Part shown: positions 8,306 to 17,671 of the stretch, piece after piece
Position numbering within the stretch: position 1 is the stretch's first letter
Layout of the letters: every line of letters starts with the position of its first letter
Assembly: GCA_036881805.1 (NCBI GenBank)
Contig: JBAJNK010000009.1
Span: 1-61,875, forward strand
Reading direction: 5' to 3'
DNA: 61,875 nucleotides
Source of the DNA: JANQLC01 sp036881805
Lineage (GTDB): Bacteria > Bacteroidota > Bacteroidia > Flavobacteriales > JANQLC01
Translations under genes and position numbers: made by a program
Notes under the pieces: generated by a model
What the model saw: only the letters and a program-made list of their open reading frames with translations
Databases searched by the model: none
What the model was told of the DNA's origin: nothing

Positions 8306-9758
8306 CCTTGTAAATCCAGTAGGCCTTCGGGATATGTGTAAGCGGTTTAAAAGTGTTTTCGCTTAGTTTGAACTTCCCCAGAAAGCCTTTCCTTACGACT
8401 AAGTAATCAAAATGGTTTTGGATGCAGAATTGGGTTATATAGCGCTTGCGGTAGGTTTCTGTCATTTTGTGCTTCAATACCATTTCGGTATTCATAATTA
8501 CAGCATTTTGATCGGCAGCGATGTCGTAATCTGTAAAGTTGGGATTAAAGACGATTGAGGGGGCGGCTAGGACCTTACTGTGCTTAGGTATGATTTGGTT
8601 TACCGTTTTATAGGCACGGTATATATCGGTGTTCTTTTTGAAGATAAATAAACCGCATTGGTGCATGGCAATGGAGAAGCTGCAACCCAAGACCAAGATG
8701 GCGATTGGCTGGGCGTAGCCTTTTCTGGAAAGCGCTATTGAAATCACATAAGTGATTAAAACAATGGCGTACGGATATGGATAGATGTTGTAGAAGGGTA
8801 TGGTGCCACTTACTGAAAAGAAATAAAGCATGAGGATTAACAGGACTAAGTAACGAATCTCGGCTTTTAAAACTGTAATCTTATTTCTAAGTAGAAAGAA
8901 CAGGGATAAAACAAGAGGGATGCTGTAGGCGAGTTCGTTAATGCCTCTAAAAAATAAATTGTTCAGCTTGCGCCATGAGATGAGAATGTTCCGCTCGTTA
9001 TGTAAGAGCACAGCGCGACTCGTTCTGAGCTGTTCCCACCAGATGAGATAGCCGTGGTCATATGCCACATCGGCAAAATACAAGAGACAGATCGAAGCGC
9101 CTAGGCCAAAGAGGAGGACAGTTCTAAAATTCTTATGGTATAAAGCGATGTAGGCTATGCCGCTTAGTATGAAAACCAAACCGTTTAGGTTGAGCAAAGT
9201 TGCTATACCGGCAAAGAGTCCAGCGAGAAAGAGAGACTTTCTTCCGCTGTTGTACGACAAATACCGGAATGATAGATAACCGAAAAGCGTTACGACCAGC
9301 TCCGGCCTATACATAAAAGACAACCGGATTAGATTGGGTAATACCAGAAGGTAAAACAATAGGATTAACCTGGAAATATTTTTGTTTGGCAGCCGGTTTC
9401 TGTAGTCGTACAGGACGATAAGTATTAAAGCGACATAAGCAGCTAGGCTTATGGATTTTAAGAGATAGGGGTTGAATTGGCCACTCAGGTAGATCAGCAA
9501 ACCACCCAACCAGATAAGCAATTTGTGATAACTGTAAACAGCTGTGTTATCCATTCCCAGTGACTGGTAATAGAGATGAAAGAGCTTTGTCCTGACTACG
9601 CCATGCTCGGCAAAGGAATGAGCGTATTCGCCCAGCCATCCATCGTCTATAAAAATGGACCGGTGGTACAAGCTGCATAAAAAGAGAAGGGCCAGCAGGG
9701 AAATCAGGATTTTTAAAGCGGTTTTGCCGCTTGTGGTAGGGCGTTTTGGTTTTTTCAT
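8289..9758 (-). CDS. Multi-spanning membrane protein, GT39/ArnT-like glycosyltransferase
   Basis: A 489-residue integral membrane protein with about 10-12 hydrophobic segments. After the first membrane span it has an acidic pair (FIDDGWLGEYAHS, about residue 37) in the first periplasmic loop, where GT-C enzymes such as ArnT and protein mannosyltransferases hold their catalytic Asp. A soluble C-terminal part of about 100 residues follows the last span. It therefore probably transfers a lipid-linked sugar on the periplasmic side. It sits beside a decayed FkbM methyltransferase, so this may be what is left of a glycan locus. The substrate is unknown. Confidence 0.6.
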   Translation of the reverse strand: MKKPKRPTTSGKTALKILISLLALLFLCSLYHRSIFIDDGWLGEYAHSFAEHGVVRTKLFHLYYQSLGMDNTAVYSYHKLLIWLGGLLIYLSGQFNPYLLKSISLAAYVALILIVLYDYRNRLPNKNISRLILLFYLLVLPNLIRLSFMYRPELVVTLFGYLSFRYLSYNSGRKSLFLAGLFAGIATLLNLNGLVFILSGIAYIALYHKNFRTVLLFGLGASICLLYFADVAYDHGYLIWWEQLRTSRAVLLHNERNILISWRKLNNLFFRGINELAYSIPLVLSLFFLLRNKITVLKAEIRYLVLLILMLYFFSVSGTIPFYNIYPYPYAIVLITYVISIALSRKGYAQPIAILVLGCSFSIAMHQCGLFIFKKNTDIYRAYKTVNQIIPKHSKVLAAPSIVFNPNFTDYDIAADQNAVIMNTEMVLKHKMTETYRKRYITQFCIQNHFDYLVVRKGFLGKFKLSENTFKPLTHIPKAYWIYKVISPE

Positions 9759-9828
9759 GATGCAGCTGATTTGGCGGGGAGGAATGCAAATGGATACGAT
9801 GTTTTAAATGATTGCGCTAGGGTGTCCA

Positions 9829-10288
9829 TTAATCCGAATCTCGGTCGTTTAATTTTGAGTTTTTAAATATGTAATCGTAGAATTGACCAAAGCCATGTCG
9901 AATCTTTTTTACTAAAAGAAATGAATTGTCGTTCATTAGCGCTTTTAAGTCATCTAATTTGTACTTGTTTTTGTACATATCATCATCGTGTATTTCTACC
10001 TGAGTGTAATTTACTTCAAAATCTCTGCTTCTGTTACTCCAAAGTCCTCTTTAATCTATCGCTTAAGGATTTATTGGGCTCAAAGCAATAAATAGCGCAT
10101 TCCTTATTCAAGCGTTTGAAGAGTTTTATCGATTGTCCTCGGTTTGCTCCGACGTCGATTGCGGTTGTTGGAAAAAACCGTTTTGCTCGTACCATTTGAT
10201 AAGTTCTGTTAAAGATCAGCGACTCATTTATCTCTACGATATTGGAGACGAAGTACCTCCAAATCCCAATAAATTTCATATCTCTCAA
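9829..10288 (-). pseudogene. FkbM-family methyltransferase with internal deletion and frameshift
   Basis: An N-terminal 84-residue frame (10288 to 10034) has the SAM-binding start TTAIDVGANRGQSIKLF and IYCFEPNKS, then stops. Shifted by one base, a second frame runs from about 10045 to the stop at 9829-9831 and encodes a typical FkbM C-terminus (YTQVEIHDDDMY and IRHGFGQFYDYIF). The roughly 100-residue catalytic middle, with the later SAM and metal residues, is missing. This is a deletion plus frameshift, so the gene is dead. The region 10289-10487 upstream shows nothing recognisable. Confidence 0.75.
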
Positions 10289-10487
10289 TCCCGCTTCTAT
10301 CTCACGGCGGCAAATTACTAAATATTCCTTTTTCCCAAAGCACTTGCACGAGTCCTGCGATCGAGTTTGTCGTTTCTCTTTTTTAGCTCGATTCCTCGCA
10401 TTCTCAAAGGGAAGGCTACTCGGCCCATGCCTGGCTCAGCTCGTGATCGTCTATAAAGCCCTGCGCCTCGTATGGCATGTGATCGAA

Positions 10488-12362
10488 TCACTTGGCTATT
10501 AAAATCGGTATGGGGGTGATGTGGCGCAGGTGATTCACCGTTTCCCCGAAGAAATAGTCGCGCCAGCCGCGGTGGCCATGGCTGCCGACGACTAACAAGT
10601 CGCAGTTTTCACGCATGGCGGTCTGTTTGATAAAATCGCAGCGGTTGCCATACCCCAGTCGGGTTTTAGCGGCCATTCCCAATGTTTCGATTTGCGCTTT
10701 ATAATGCCGCAAATATACCTCGTCTTCGCGAAATTCCAAATCATCGGGTTTGGAATCGGAATACACCGCTGCCGCGCTTTCAGCTACGTGGATGAGGATG
10801 AAGGTGGTGTCGGACCCTGAAAACCGCAAAGCGGTTTGAATCACCCTTTCATCATAGCGTGAAAAGTCCAGTGCCAGAGCGATTTTTTGCAAGCTGTTTG
10901 TAGATACGCGCAGGCTTAAATCCAGCGGTTTGGGGTGGACGAGTTTTCTCGCTCTCATCGCCTTTTTGACCGGCAGCAGCGGCCAAAAGGTAACGGCCAG
11001 CATCAAGCCGACAAAACCGAGACCCAAAGCGATAAACAAGCTTTTTAACCCGATCGATTCGGTTTCGGTAAAGTACTGCATCAACGAATCGATCACCAAT
11101 TTTAAGTTTAACCCAGCGATAACGGCTATAGTAATCCAGCCTATTACCTTCCAAATCGCATGGAGGGTAAATTCACCCATGGTCTTCCGGTCGCTCACGA
11201 AGTGGAGTAGGGGAATGATGGCAAAGGAGAGCTGCAAGCTCAACACGACCTGGCTGAGTATCAGTAAACCGTTTAACGACCGATCGCCAAAGAGCACCAG
11301 CGCGACCACAGCGGGTATGATGGCCAGCCCTCTGGACAGCAATCGCCTCGCTATCGGACTGATGCGCAGTTGCAAATAACCCTCCATGACGATTTGTCCG
11401 GCAAGCGTACCGGTAAGCGTGGAGCTCTGCCCGGCGGCGATCAGCGCAATGGCAAATAGGATGGAAGCCCATCGGGTGCCGAGCAATGGTGCGAGTAGGC
11501 GTTGTGCGTCCGCCAACTCGGCTAGGTGCATATATTCGGTATTGAAAAACACGGCACCTGCGAGGATTAAAATCGCCGCGTTGACCAAAAAAGCTAAGTT
11601 GAGCGCGATGGCGCTGTCCAGCAGGTTGAATCGCAGCGCCCGCCTTATGGCTTGCGGCTTGCGCACTGTTTTTCGGGATTGTACCAGCGCGGAGTGCAGG
11701 TATAAATTGTGGGGCATGACCGTAGCACCGATGATTCCAATGGTGATATACAATGCGGTCGCATTGGGAATGTCTGGCTTGAGCCCCGAGGCGATGGCTG
11801 AAAAGCTCGGCTTGGCCCAAAACAATTCCAAAGAGAAACAAATACCGATGATGAGGATCAAGGCGATGATAAAGGCCTCTACCTTTCGTATGCCCAATTT
11901 TTGCAGGTAAAAGATGAGAATGGTATCCAACAAGGTGATCAGCACACCCCATAGAAGGGGTAAGCCAAAGAGCATATTCAGGCCGATGGCTACCCCCATT
12001 ACCTCAGCCAAATCGGTCGCTATAATGGCCAGTTCGGCCAAGCCGTAGAGTATGTAATTCACCCCCCTTGGGAAACCGATCCGATTGGCCTGTGCCAGGT
12101 CTAGACCGCGGACGATCCCCAGTCGTGCGCTCAAACTCTGTAAGAAAAGCGCCATGAGATTGCTCATCAGCAAAACCCAAAGCAATTTGTACTCAAATTG
12201 CGCCCCCCCGGCTATATCGGTAGCCCAATTGCCCGGATCCATATACCCCACGCTGACCAAATAGGCGGGACCAAACCATGTGAAAAGCCTTTGCCAAGAA
12301 TTTTTCCGCGTATTCGGATCAATGCTGGCATGAAACTCGCTGAGGGATTTGTCTACCTTCAC
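10488..12362 (-). CDS. mntH: Nramp-family divalent metal (Mn/Fe) transporter fused to a UspA domain
   Basis: A 624-residue fusion. Residues of about 35-430 are an Nramp proton-coupled Mn2+/Fe2+ importer with the metal-site motif DPGNWATDIAGG in TM1 and MPHNLYLHSALVQSR in TM6, within some 11 membrane segments. Residues of about 480-624 are a universal stress protein domain ending in the nucleotide-binding motif VVGSHGHRGWRDYFFGETV. Such Nramp-Usp fusions are known in Bacteroidota; the domain probably senses nucleotides and tunes transport. The upstream operator-like palindrome at 12404 suggests repression by a DtxR/MntR-type regulator when metal is plentiful. Confidence 0.92.
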   Translation of the reverse strand: MKVDKSLSEFHASIDPNTRKNSWQRLFTWFGPAYLVSVGYMDPGNWATDIAGGAQFEYKLLWVLLMSNLMALFLQSLSARLGIVRGLDLAQANRIGFPRGVNYILYGLAELAIIATDLAEVMGVAIGLNMLFGLPLLWGVLITLLDTILIFYLQKLGIRKVEAFIIALILIIGICFSLELFWAKPSFSAIASGLKPDIPNATALYITIGIIGATVMPHNLYLHSALVQSRKTVRKPQAIRRALRFNLLDSAIALNLAFLVNAAILILAGAVFFNTEYMHLAELADAQRLLAPLLGTRWASILFAIALIAAGQSSTLTGTLAGQIVMEGYLQLRISPIARRLLSRGLAIIPAVVALVLFGDRSLNGLLILSQVVLSLQLSFAIIPLLHFVSDRKTMGEFTLHAIWKVIGWITIAVIAGLNLKLVIDSLMQYFTETESIGLKSLFIALGLGFVGLMLAVTFWPLLPVKKAMRARKLVHPKPLDLSLRVSTNSLQKIALALDFSRYDERVIQTALRFSGSDTTFILIHVAESAAAVYSDSKPDDLEFREDEVYLRHYKAQIETLGMAAKTRLGYGNRCDFIKQTAMRENCDLLVVGSHGHRGWRDYFFGETVNHLRHITPIPILIAK

Positions 12363-12378
12363 AATATGAAATGAGTCG

Positions 12379-12386
12379 CAAAGATA
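12379..12386 (-). promoter_or_regulatory. -7 box (TATCTTTG) of mntH
   Basis: On the minus strand TATCTTTG matches TAnnTTTG, 16 nt before the mntH ATG. The expected -33 region is covered by the palindrome at 12404-12419. Confidence 0.6.
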
Positions 12387-12403
12387 AGTTTTAGAAATAA
12401 ATA

Positions 12404-12419
12404 TTTAGGTTAGTCTAAA
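12404..12419 (-). promoter_or_regulatory. MntR/DtxR-like operator upstream of mntH
   Basis: TTTAGGTTAGTCTAAA is an imperfect 16-bp palindrome with half sites TTTAGGTT and TTTAGACT, the type bound by DtxR/IdeR/MntR repressors. It starts 42 nt upstream of the mntH ATG and overlaps the -33 region of the promoter, a typical repressor position. The regulator itself is not in the window. Confidence 0.6.
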
Positions 12420-12444
12420 AATTTTTAAGAAGTGTCTCTTATTT

Positions 12445-14043
12445 TTAAGCCTTGATTCGAGACTGAATCGCGTTTACCAGGGCGTAGAGAAATAGAAGTG
12501 CACCGATAAAAATGGCGATTCGTGCAATGTAGTCGCCGTAAAGGGTGTAAAACGTCTGCTGGGTTTGGATGCTGATGGTGCCGTTTAGGCACCCCCTTAT
12601 ATTGTAGTTGAGGCGCTTTTGGACAATGCCCCGTTCCGAGATGAAAGCCGAGACACCCGTATTGGCCGATCGCGCTACGCTGCGCCGGTTTTCAATAGCG
12701 CGAAGCCGGGCATAGGCCAGGTGTTGTCGGTAACCTTGTGTCTTTTCCCACCAGCCGTCATTCGTGATGATGCAAAGCCAATTGGCACCGTTTTTTACGT
12801 AACCGGTGACAAACTCCCCGAAAACCGATTCAAAACAAATGATGGGTGCAGCTACGAAATGGTTCGCAGCGTTTTTAAATACCGAGCGCGTTTTTTGGGT
12901 GGCGAGCGAAACCGATGTACTCCCCAGGTCGATCATGTTTCTTCCGAGTATTTTCTCGGTCAGCGACCGGTATGGGATCACCTCGACCGCTGCGACCAGC
13001 TTGGATTTGTGGTAAACCTGTAAACTGTCTTGTGCGTCGATTTGCAAAGCGGAGTTAAAGCTTTGAAACCCGCCCGATCCATCGGCAAATGGATTGGCAT
13101 CGTCGGGCAGTCGCTTGGCATTGCGGTAGATTTTTTGAGATTCCGCCCCCGTGATAAAAGCGGTTTGGGGGTGTTGCCATGTGAAATTTTTGATGAGTCG
13201 AATCGATGGATAGCGCATCGGATCGGACAGATCTATGGGTTTGTTCAGCGCCGTCTCAGGTGCGATGATATAGTCGAATCGTCCTGTGTCAGCCCGCTGG
13301 CTCAGGCTTATTAAATCTCGAGCAGTTTGTACATTGCTCTTGTGGAATTTTTCAGTATAGGGGTTTAAGTTCGGTTGTAGCACTAAAATGCTCGCGTTTT
13401 GCGCAGCTTCGCGATAGTGGGAGAAGATATAGGCGGAAGCCGCTATCGGCAGACCTATTTTTAAAATGCAAAAGCACAGCCCGCGCATGATATGGGCTTT
13501 GTCTTTGGTTTTGGAAAACTTCAAGAGACTTATAAATACACCGCTGTTGACCCACCAAACCCACAGCGAACCCCCAAAGGTGCCGGTGTATTCGTACCAT
13601 TGTATCCATTTGGGGTTTGCGGCAAAGCCGTTTCCCAAATTGAGCCAGGGCCAGGCAAATTCCCATATCAAGTGTAATTTTTCAAGTCCCAGCCAAGCGC
13701 ATACCAAAAAGAGCAGCGCCAAAGGTGGCCTGCACTTTCGCTTGGTAAAGGCATAAAGCCAGAAGACCAGGCTCATCAGCCCGGCGTTGACCAGCACGGT
13801 GAATAGCGCACCTGCTACAGTGGCGTAATGCAACCACCAGCTCGTTAAAAAATTCCAGATGACAAATGCGATGTAAGCCAATAGAAATACCTTGTACAAA
13901 GCGGCCCGTTGCACGTACAATTGGTGTTCCACCCAGAGCAGTGGGACGAATCCGATAAAGAGCAGGGCTGCAAAGCCACCTACTGGCCAAGACAGGTAGA
14001 GCAACAATCCGGTGAGTATAGAGGGTAGTACTTTCGGACGCAT
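12445..14043 (-). CDS. lnt: Apolipoprotein N-acyltransferase
   Basis: A 532-residue inner-membrane enzyme that adds the third acyl chain to lipoproteins before Lol export. About seven hydrophobic segments occupy the first 215 residues, followed by the periplasmic nitrilase domain. The catalytic triad is visible as Glu in IIAPETALNKP, Lys in YHKSKLVAAVE and Cys in APIICFESVFG. The segment NDGWWEKTQGYRQHLAYARL is family-typical. It is divergent from pssA, with promoter boxes of both genes in the 72-bp gap. mntH follows on the same strand but has its own promoter. Confidence 0.93.
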   Translation of the reverse strand: MRPKVLPSILTGLLLYLSWPVGGFAALLFIGFVPLLWVEHQLYVQRAALYKVFLLAYIAFVIWNFLTSWWLHYATVAGALFTVLVNAGLMSLVFWLYAFTKRKCRPPLALLFLVCAWLGLEKLHLIWEFAWPWLNLGNGFAANPKWIQWYEYTGTFGGSLWVWWVNSGVFISLLKFSKTKDKAHIMRGLCFCILKIGLPIAASAYIFSHYREAAQNASILVLQPNLNPYTEKFHKSNVQTARDLISLSQRADTGRFDYIIAPETALNKPIDLSDPMRYPSIRLIKNFTWQHPQTAFITGAESQKIYRNAKRLPDDANPFADGSGGFQSFNSALQIDAQDSLQVYHKSKLVAAVEVIPYRSLTEKILGRNMIDLGSTSVSLATQKTRSVFKNAANHFVAAPIICFESVFGEFVTGYVKNGANWLCIITNDGWWEKTQGYRQHLAYARLRAIENRRSVARSANTGVSAFISERGIVQKRLNYNIRGCLNGTISIQTQQTFYTLYGDYIARIAIFIGALLFLYALVNAIQSRIKA

Positions 14044-14059
14044 CTATCGCGTTTGGGTG

Positions 14060-14099
14060 CAAAAGTAAGGCAGCCTTTTTTACAATTTTACTACTTTTG
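14060..14099. promoter_or_regulatory. Divergent -7 boxes for lnt and pssA
   Basis: TACTTTTG on the minus strand at 14060-14067 faces lnt, and TACTTTTG on the plus strand at 14092-14099 faces pssA. Each lies exactly 16 nt from its start codon. No clear TTTG -33 element is present for either, so only the -7 boxes are supported. Confidence 0.55.
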
Positions 14100-14115
14100 A
14101 AGAAAATATAAAAAA

Positions 14116-14832
14116 GTGTTTGGAAAGAGCGCGCTCCCCAATTTGTTGACACTCGGCAATTTGTTTTTCGGCTGCTTGGCTACGAGATCGGCTTTCCGAG
14201 GTGCGTTTACAGACGCGGCTGCCTTTGTGGCTCTTGGCCTGCTCCTGGATTTTCTCGATGGCCTAGTAGCCCGAATGCTAAAGGTGGATGGCGCGCTGGG
14301 CAAGCAGCTCGACTCGCTGGCCGACTTGGTCACTTTCGGCCTGGTACCCGGCGTTTTTATGTATGCCCTCATCGACCGAAGCCTAGATGGAACCCATGCA
14401 TACTTGCCTTATCTCGGCTTTGTCATTACCTTGTCTGCTGCGGTTCGCCTCGCCAAGTTTAACGTAGACATGCGGCAGAACGACTATTTTTTTGGTTTGC
14501 CCACACCGGCTAATGCCCTATACATCATTTCACTGATGATGATTTTAATATTTCAAAACACGCCGACGGTGGATAACCTGCTTTCCAATACCTATTTTCT
14601 ACTGTTTAATGTGTTGGTGAGCAGTGTATTCATGCTTTTGGATGTCAAATTATTTTCCCTGAAGGTCAAATCCATCAGCTGGAAGCGAAACGAGTTGCGC
14701 TATGCTTTTTTACTCATCTCAGCCCTGTTGATTTTGGGCCTGAAATTTCTAGCCATACCACTTATCGTAACGCTTTACATCGTACTATCCGCTGTGACGA
14801 GTATCACTCGTTTTAGCAATTGGTTAGATTGA
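14116..14832 (+). CDS. pssA: CDP-diacylglycerol--serine O-phosphatidyltransferase
   Basis: A 238-residue membrane enzyme that makes phosphatidylserine, the precursor of phosphatidylethanolamine. The complete CDP-alcohol phosphatidyltransferase motif is present (D48 G49, A52 R53, G62, D66, D70), followed by four or five membrane spans. The start is GTG at 14116: an in-frame TGA lies at 14098 and no ATG intervenes, so GTG is forced. Its 3' end overlaps murF by 9 bp (convergent). Confidence 0.92.
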   Translation: MFGKSALPNLLTLGNLFFGCLATRSAFRGAFTDAAAFVALGLLLDFLDGLVARMLKVDGALGKQLDSLADLVTFGLVPGVFMYALIDRSLDGTHAYLPYLGFVITLSAAVRLAKFNVDMRQNDYFFGLPTPANALYIISLMMILIFQNTPTVDNLLSNTYFLLFNVLVSSVFMLLDVKLFSLKVKSISWKRNELRYAFLLISALLILGLKFLAIPLIVTLYIVLSAVTSITRFSNWLD

Positions 14833-16107
14833 TTCCAAAACCCTTTCTAAAGCCATACTGCGCGACCCTTTGACGAGGACAAATCGGGCGGTTACAGCGC
14901 GGTTTGCTAAAGTTTTACAGAAGTCCTTGTATGTTTTGAATTTTTTGAGATTTTCAATCCCATGGGTATGGGTTTGATAAAATTGATTTCCGATGAGAGA
15001 GACCTGTGTAAAATCCAATTCCCGCAATAGATCGACGATGGATTGATGGGCGTTGGGGCTGGCATCCCCGAGTTCATACATATCGCCGAGAATAACCCAC
15101 TTGCGCCCGCTGCGGTTTTTAAATGCGGCCAAGCTGGCACGCATGCTGGAGGGGTTGGCGTTATAAGCATCCAAAATGATTTGGTAGGTGCCTCGATCGA
15201 CGATCTCAGAACGGTTTGAACCGGGCGTGTGGGCCTGAATCGCAGCCTGGATTTTGTTTGGTGCCACATCGAAGAAAAGCCCTATGGCTACGGCCGCTGC
15301 GATATTGGGTAGGTTGTAATGCCCGACCAGTCGGGATGAGATCGCCTCGTTTTGGTAGGCCAATTCGGCGAATGCTTTGTTTTTTTTGTACTGGAAGACC
15401 ACATCGGCACAGCTGTTTTGCCCAAATGTAAAGCGCTTGAGTCCCGCACTCTTTTGTACTTGTAACGCATCGTCGAGGTTTACGAAAGCCCGTCCACCGC
15501 TCGACTTGAGAAAATCATATAACTCACTTTTGCCCTTTACCACCCCTTCGAAGCCGCCAAAGCCCTCGAGGTGGGCTTGTCCAAAGTTGGTGATATAGCC
15601 CAGATCGGGCTCTGCTATCGCGCAGAGCCGCCCGATTTCGCTTTGACGACTGGCGCCCATCTCGACGATGGCAAATCGGTGTTCAGCATTTAAATCGAGT
15701 AGTGTGAGCGGGACGCCGATCGAGTTATTCCGGTTTCCAACCGTGGCCAGGGTCGGGTATTTTTGACTTAAAACGGCATGGATCAGTTCCTTAGTAGTGG
15801 TTTTTCCGTTGCTTCCCGTTACGGCCAGTAAGGTGGCGTTGAATTTCCGCCTGTGGTACCGAGCCAAACCTTGTAAGGCTTGAAGCGCATTCGGGAAATA
15901 AATGACTCGTGCATTTTCGTTTGGGACGGATTGGTCATCTACGACAGTCGCTAAGGCGCCGCTTTCAAGGGCCTGTAAGGCGAATTGATTGCCGTTGAAT
16001 GCAGGCCCTCGCAAGGCGAAAAAGAGTTGGTTTTTCTCAATCTTCCGCGTGTCGGTAGCAACGCCCTTGGATTTTAAAAATAGTGCGTATAGCTCTTGAA
16101 TTTCCAT
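14824..16107 (-). CDS. murF: UDP-N-acetylmuramoyl-tripeptide--D-alanyl-D-alanine ligase
   Basis: A 427-residue Mur ligase, the last cytoplasmic step of the peptidoglycan pentapeptide. It has the N-terminal domain with ATDTRKIEKNQLFFALRG, the P-loop AVTGSNGKTTTKELI, the GNRNNSIGVPLTLL segment, EMGAS, and the C-terminal ILDAYNANPSSMRASL. The frame is open upstream, but the family-like start MEIQELYALF is at 16107; the longer version would overlap gldJ. The gldJ-murF pair is typical of gliding Bacteroidota. Confidence 0.94.
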   Translation of the reverse strand: MEIQELYALFLKSKGVATDTRKIEKNQLFFALRGPAFNGNQFALQALESGALATVVDDQSVPNENARVIYFPNALQALQGLARYHRRKFNATLLAVTGSNGKTTTKELIHAVLSQKYPTLATVGNRNNSIGVPLTLLDLNAEHRFAIVEMGASRQSEIGRLCAIAEPDLGYITNFGQAHLEGFGGFEGVVKGKSELYDFLKSSGGRAFVNLDDALQVQKSAGLKRFTFGQNSCADVVFQYKKNKAFAELAYQNEAISSRLVGHYNLPNIAAAVAIGLFFDVAPNKIQAAIQAHTPGSNRSEIVDRGTYQIILDAYNANPSSMRASLAAFKNRSGRKWVILGDMYELGDASPNAHQSIVDLLRELDFTQVSLIGNQFYQTHTHGIENLKKFKTYKDFCKTLANRAVTARFVLVKGSRSMALERVLESI

Positions 16108-16144
16108 CTGATAAGGGTGTGGGAAGGTCGAATGCGCGGTCCGC

Positions 16145-17671
16145 TCAGTTCCTTCTCGTCCTGCCTCGGGTCTTGTGTCCCACCCGATCCATTGCACACC
16201 GAAAACCAATCCAGGAAGTAGCTCGGTCCTCCCGCATAAACCGGCGTTCAGCGGGATCTAACCAGTAGGCGCGATCCCGCCAAGAACCCCCTTTGACCAC
16301 TCGAAATTCATCGTGGCTATCCGGAGTATTGCGGTTGTTTTGTCCCAGACCTGTCGGGGGGGAGTCGCCGCTGTAAAACGCACTGTCAGATGGGCTTGAC
16401 CCTTCTGGATACGCGTCTGTATCGCCTGACTTTTTATAGCGCACTTGGCCGGGTAAGTCGTGGTAGACCAGCTTACCATTGGGTAAGGTGTCATATGTAA
16501 CCGTTTCAGTGACCACGGCCGTTTTTCCATCTTTGCGCACCACCTTTGTAAAGGTGTTGCCCCTATAGTAATTGAGATCGTTGGTCTCTGTGTCGATGGT
16601 CGGTTTATATACGTCCGCAACCCATTCTGCTACATTGCCTTCCATGTCGTATAACCCGGCGTCGTTAGGCGGAAATGTCCGGGTTTCTGACGGGGCTGCA
16701 GCCCCGTCATTAGACCAACCCACTACACCGCTGTAGTCTCCAGCTCGCCTTTTAAAATTGGCGAGAAAATCACCTTTCTTACCGATGCGTCGGTTCCGCA
16801 ACTGCCTGATAGGGGATTCCCTCCCTTTTCGTATGTTGTAGACTCGTCTTTGATTTGGAACTACAGCTGCGTACTCCCACTCCACTTCGGTGGGCAGGCG
16901 GTAAGCGGGGAGCAATATACCATCTTCTCGTCTGACGACAGCGCTTTTCCGCTTGCCGCGTTTAGCCGATTTGCCCGAGGCGGTACGGGTATCCGTAGCG
17001 TCGCTTGCCACCGAATTCGAGGTTTCGACTTCGTTTAAATAGGCCTCGGTGGAAAAATGCGCGGCACCATGCGCCTCACCACTCTTTTCTTTGCTTATAT
17101 ACCCCGCCCGGGTCAAGATCCGTTCGTTTACGCGATCGGTTCGCCAGGCTGCATAACGATTGGCTTGAAGCCAATTGACGCCCACTACGGGGTAATAGCT
17201 GTAAGCCGGGTGTCGCAGGTAATTTTTTACATACACTTCGTTGTATGAAAGCGTATCGCGCCATACTGTGGTATCCGGCAAAGCGCTCAACCATATTTTG
17301 GAAAACCGTTCATCGCTCGGTGGGAATACCCTTTTGAGCCAGCTGAGGTATTCCCGATAGGCGATGTTGGTCACTTCTGTTTCGTCCATATAGAATGAAT
17401 GTACTTGTTGCCGTGTCGGTGCGTTATTCCAATTGTGCATGACATCTTCTCGGGTACGCCCCATGACGAAGGTGCCCCCCTCGATAAAGACCAATCCCGG
17501 TCCGGTTTTTTGTGCATCGTAACGGGTTTTGGCGTTAAGCGTTTCCACTGGATTGCTAATGTCCCAGCCCGTGGTTTCGGATTTCCCATTTCTGCCTCTT
17601 CCACCGAAAAAACGGCTACAGCTCGAGAGAACCAGGATTGATACGATGGAGATTAAAAGGCTTTTTGTCAT
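16145..17671 (-). CDS. gldJ: Gliding motility / type IX secretion lipoprotein GldJ
   Basis: A 508-residue lipoprotein with a SUMF1/formylglycine-generating-like fold, part of the GldJ-GldK group needed for gliding and T9SS function. The start MTKSLLISIVSILVLSSCSRF gives a signal peptide with lipobox LSSC. The family signature includes VFIEGGTFVMGR, FYMDETEVTNIAYREYL, YPVVGVNWLQANRYAAWR, LYDMEGNVAEWVAD and the closing GGSWRDRAYWL...FRCAMD. The open frame extends to 17812, but the lipobox fixes the start at 17671. murF follows 37 bp downstream. The porU/porV genes that I expect between gldJ and cdd from F. johnsoniae are absent here. Confidence 0.9.
   Translation of the reverse strand: MTKSLLISIVSILVLSSCSRFFGGRGRNGKSETTGWDISNPVETLNAKTRYDAQKTGPGLVFIEGGTFVMGRTREDVMHNWNNAPTRQQVHSFYMDETEVTNIAYREYLSWLKRVFPPSDERFSKIWLSALPDTTVWRDTLSYNEVYVKNYLRHPAYSYYPVVGVNWLQANRYAAWRTDRVNERILTRAGYISKEKSGEAHGAAHFSTEAYLNEVETSNSVASDATDTRTASGKSAKRGKRKSAVVRREDGILLPAYRLPTEVEWEYAAVVPNQRRVYNIRKGRESPIRQLRNRRIGKKGDFLANFKRRAGDYSGVVGWSNDGAAAPSETRTFPPNDAGLYDMEGNVAEWVADVYKPTIDTETNDLNYYRGNTFTKVVRKDGKTAVVTETVTYDTLPNGKLVYHDLPGQVRYKKSGDTDAYPEGSSPSDSAFYSGDSPPTGLGQNNRNTPDSHDEFRVVKGGSWRDRAYWLDPAERRFMREDRATSWIGFRCAMDRVGHKTRGRTRRN

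Noticed and set aside
11173..11952. Long alternative-frame ORF inside mntH
   Set aside because: It is a shadow of the transporter gene, whose own frame carries clear Nramp motifs; the shadow translation is rich in Arg, His and Cys.
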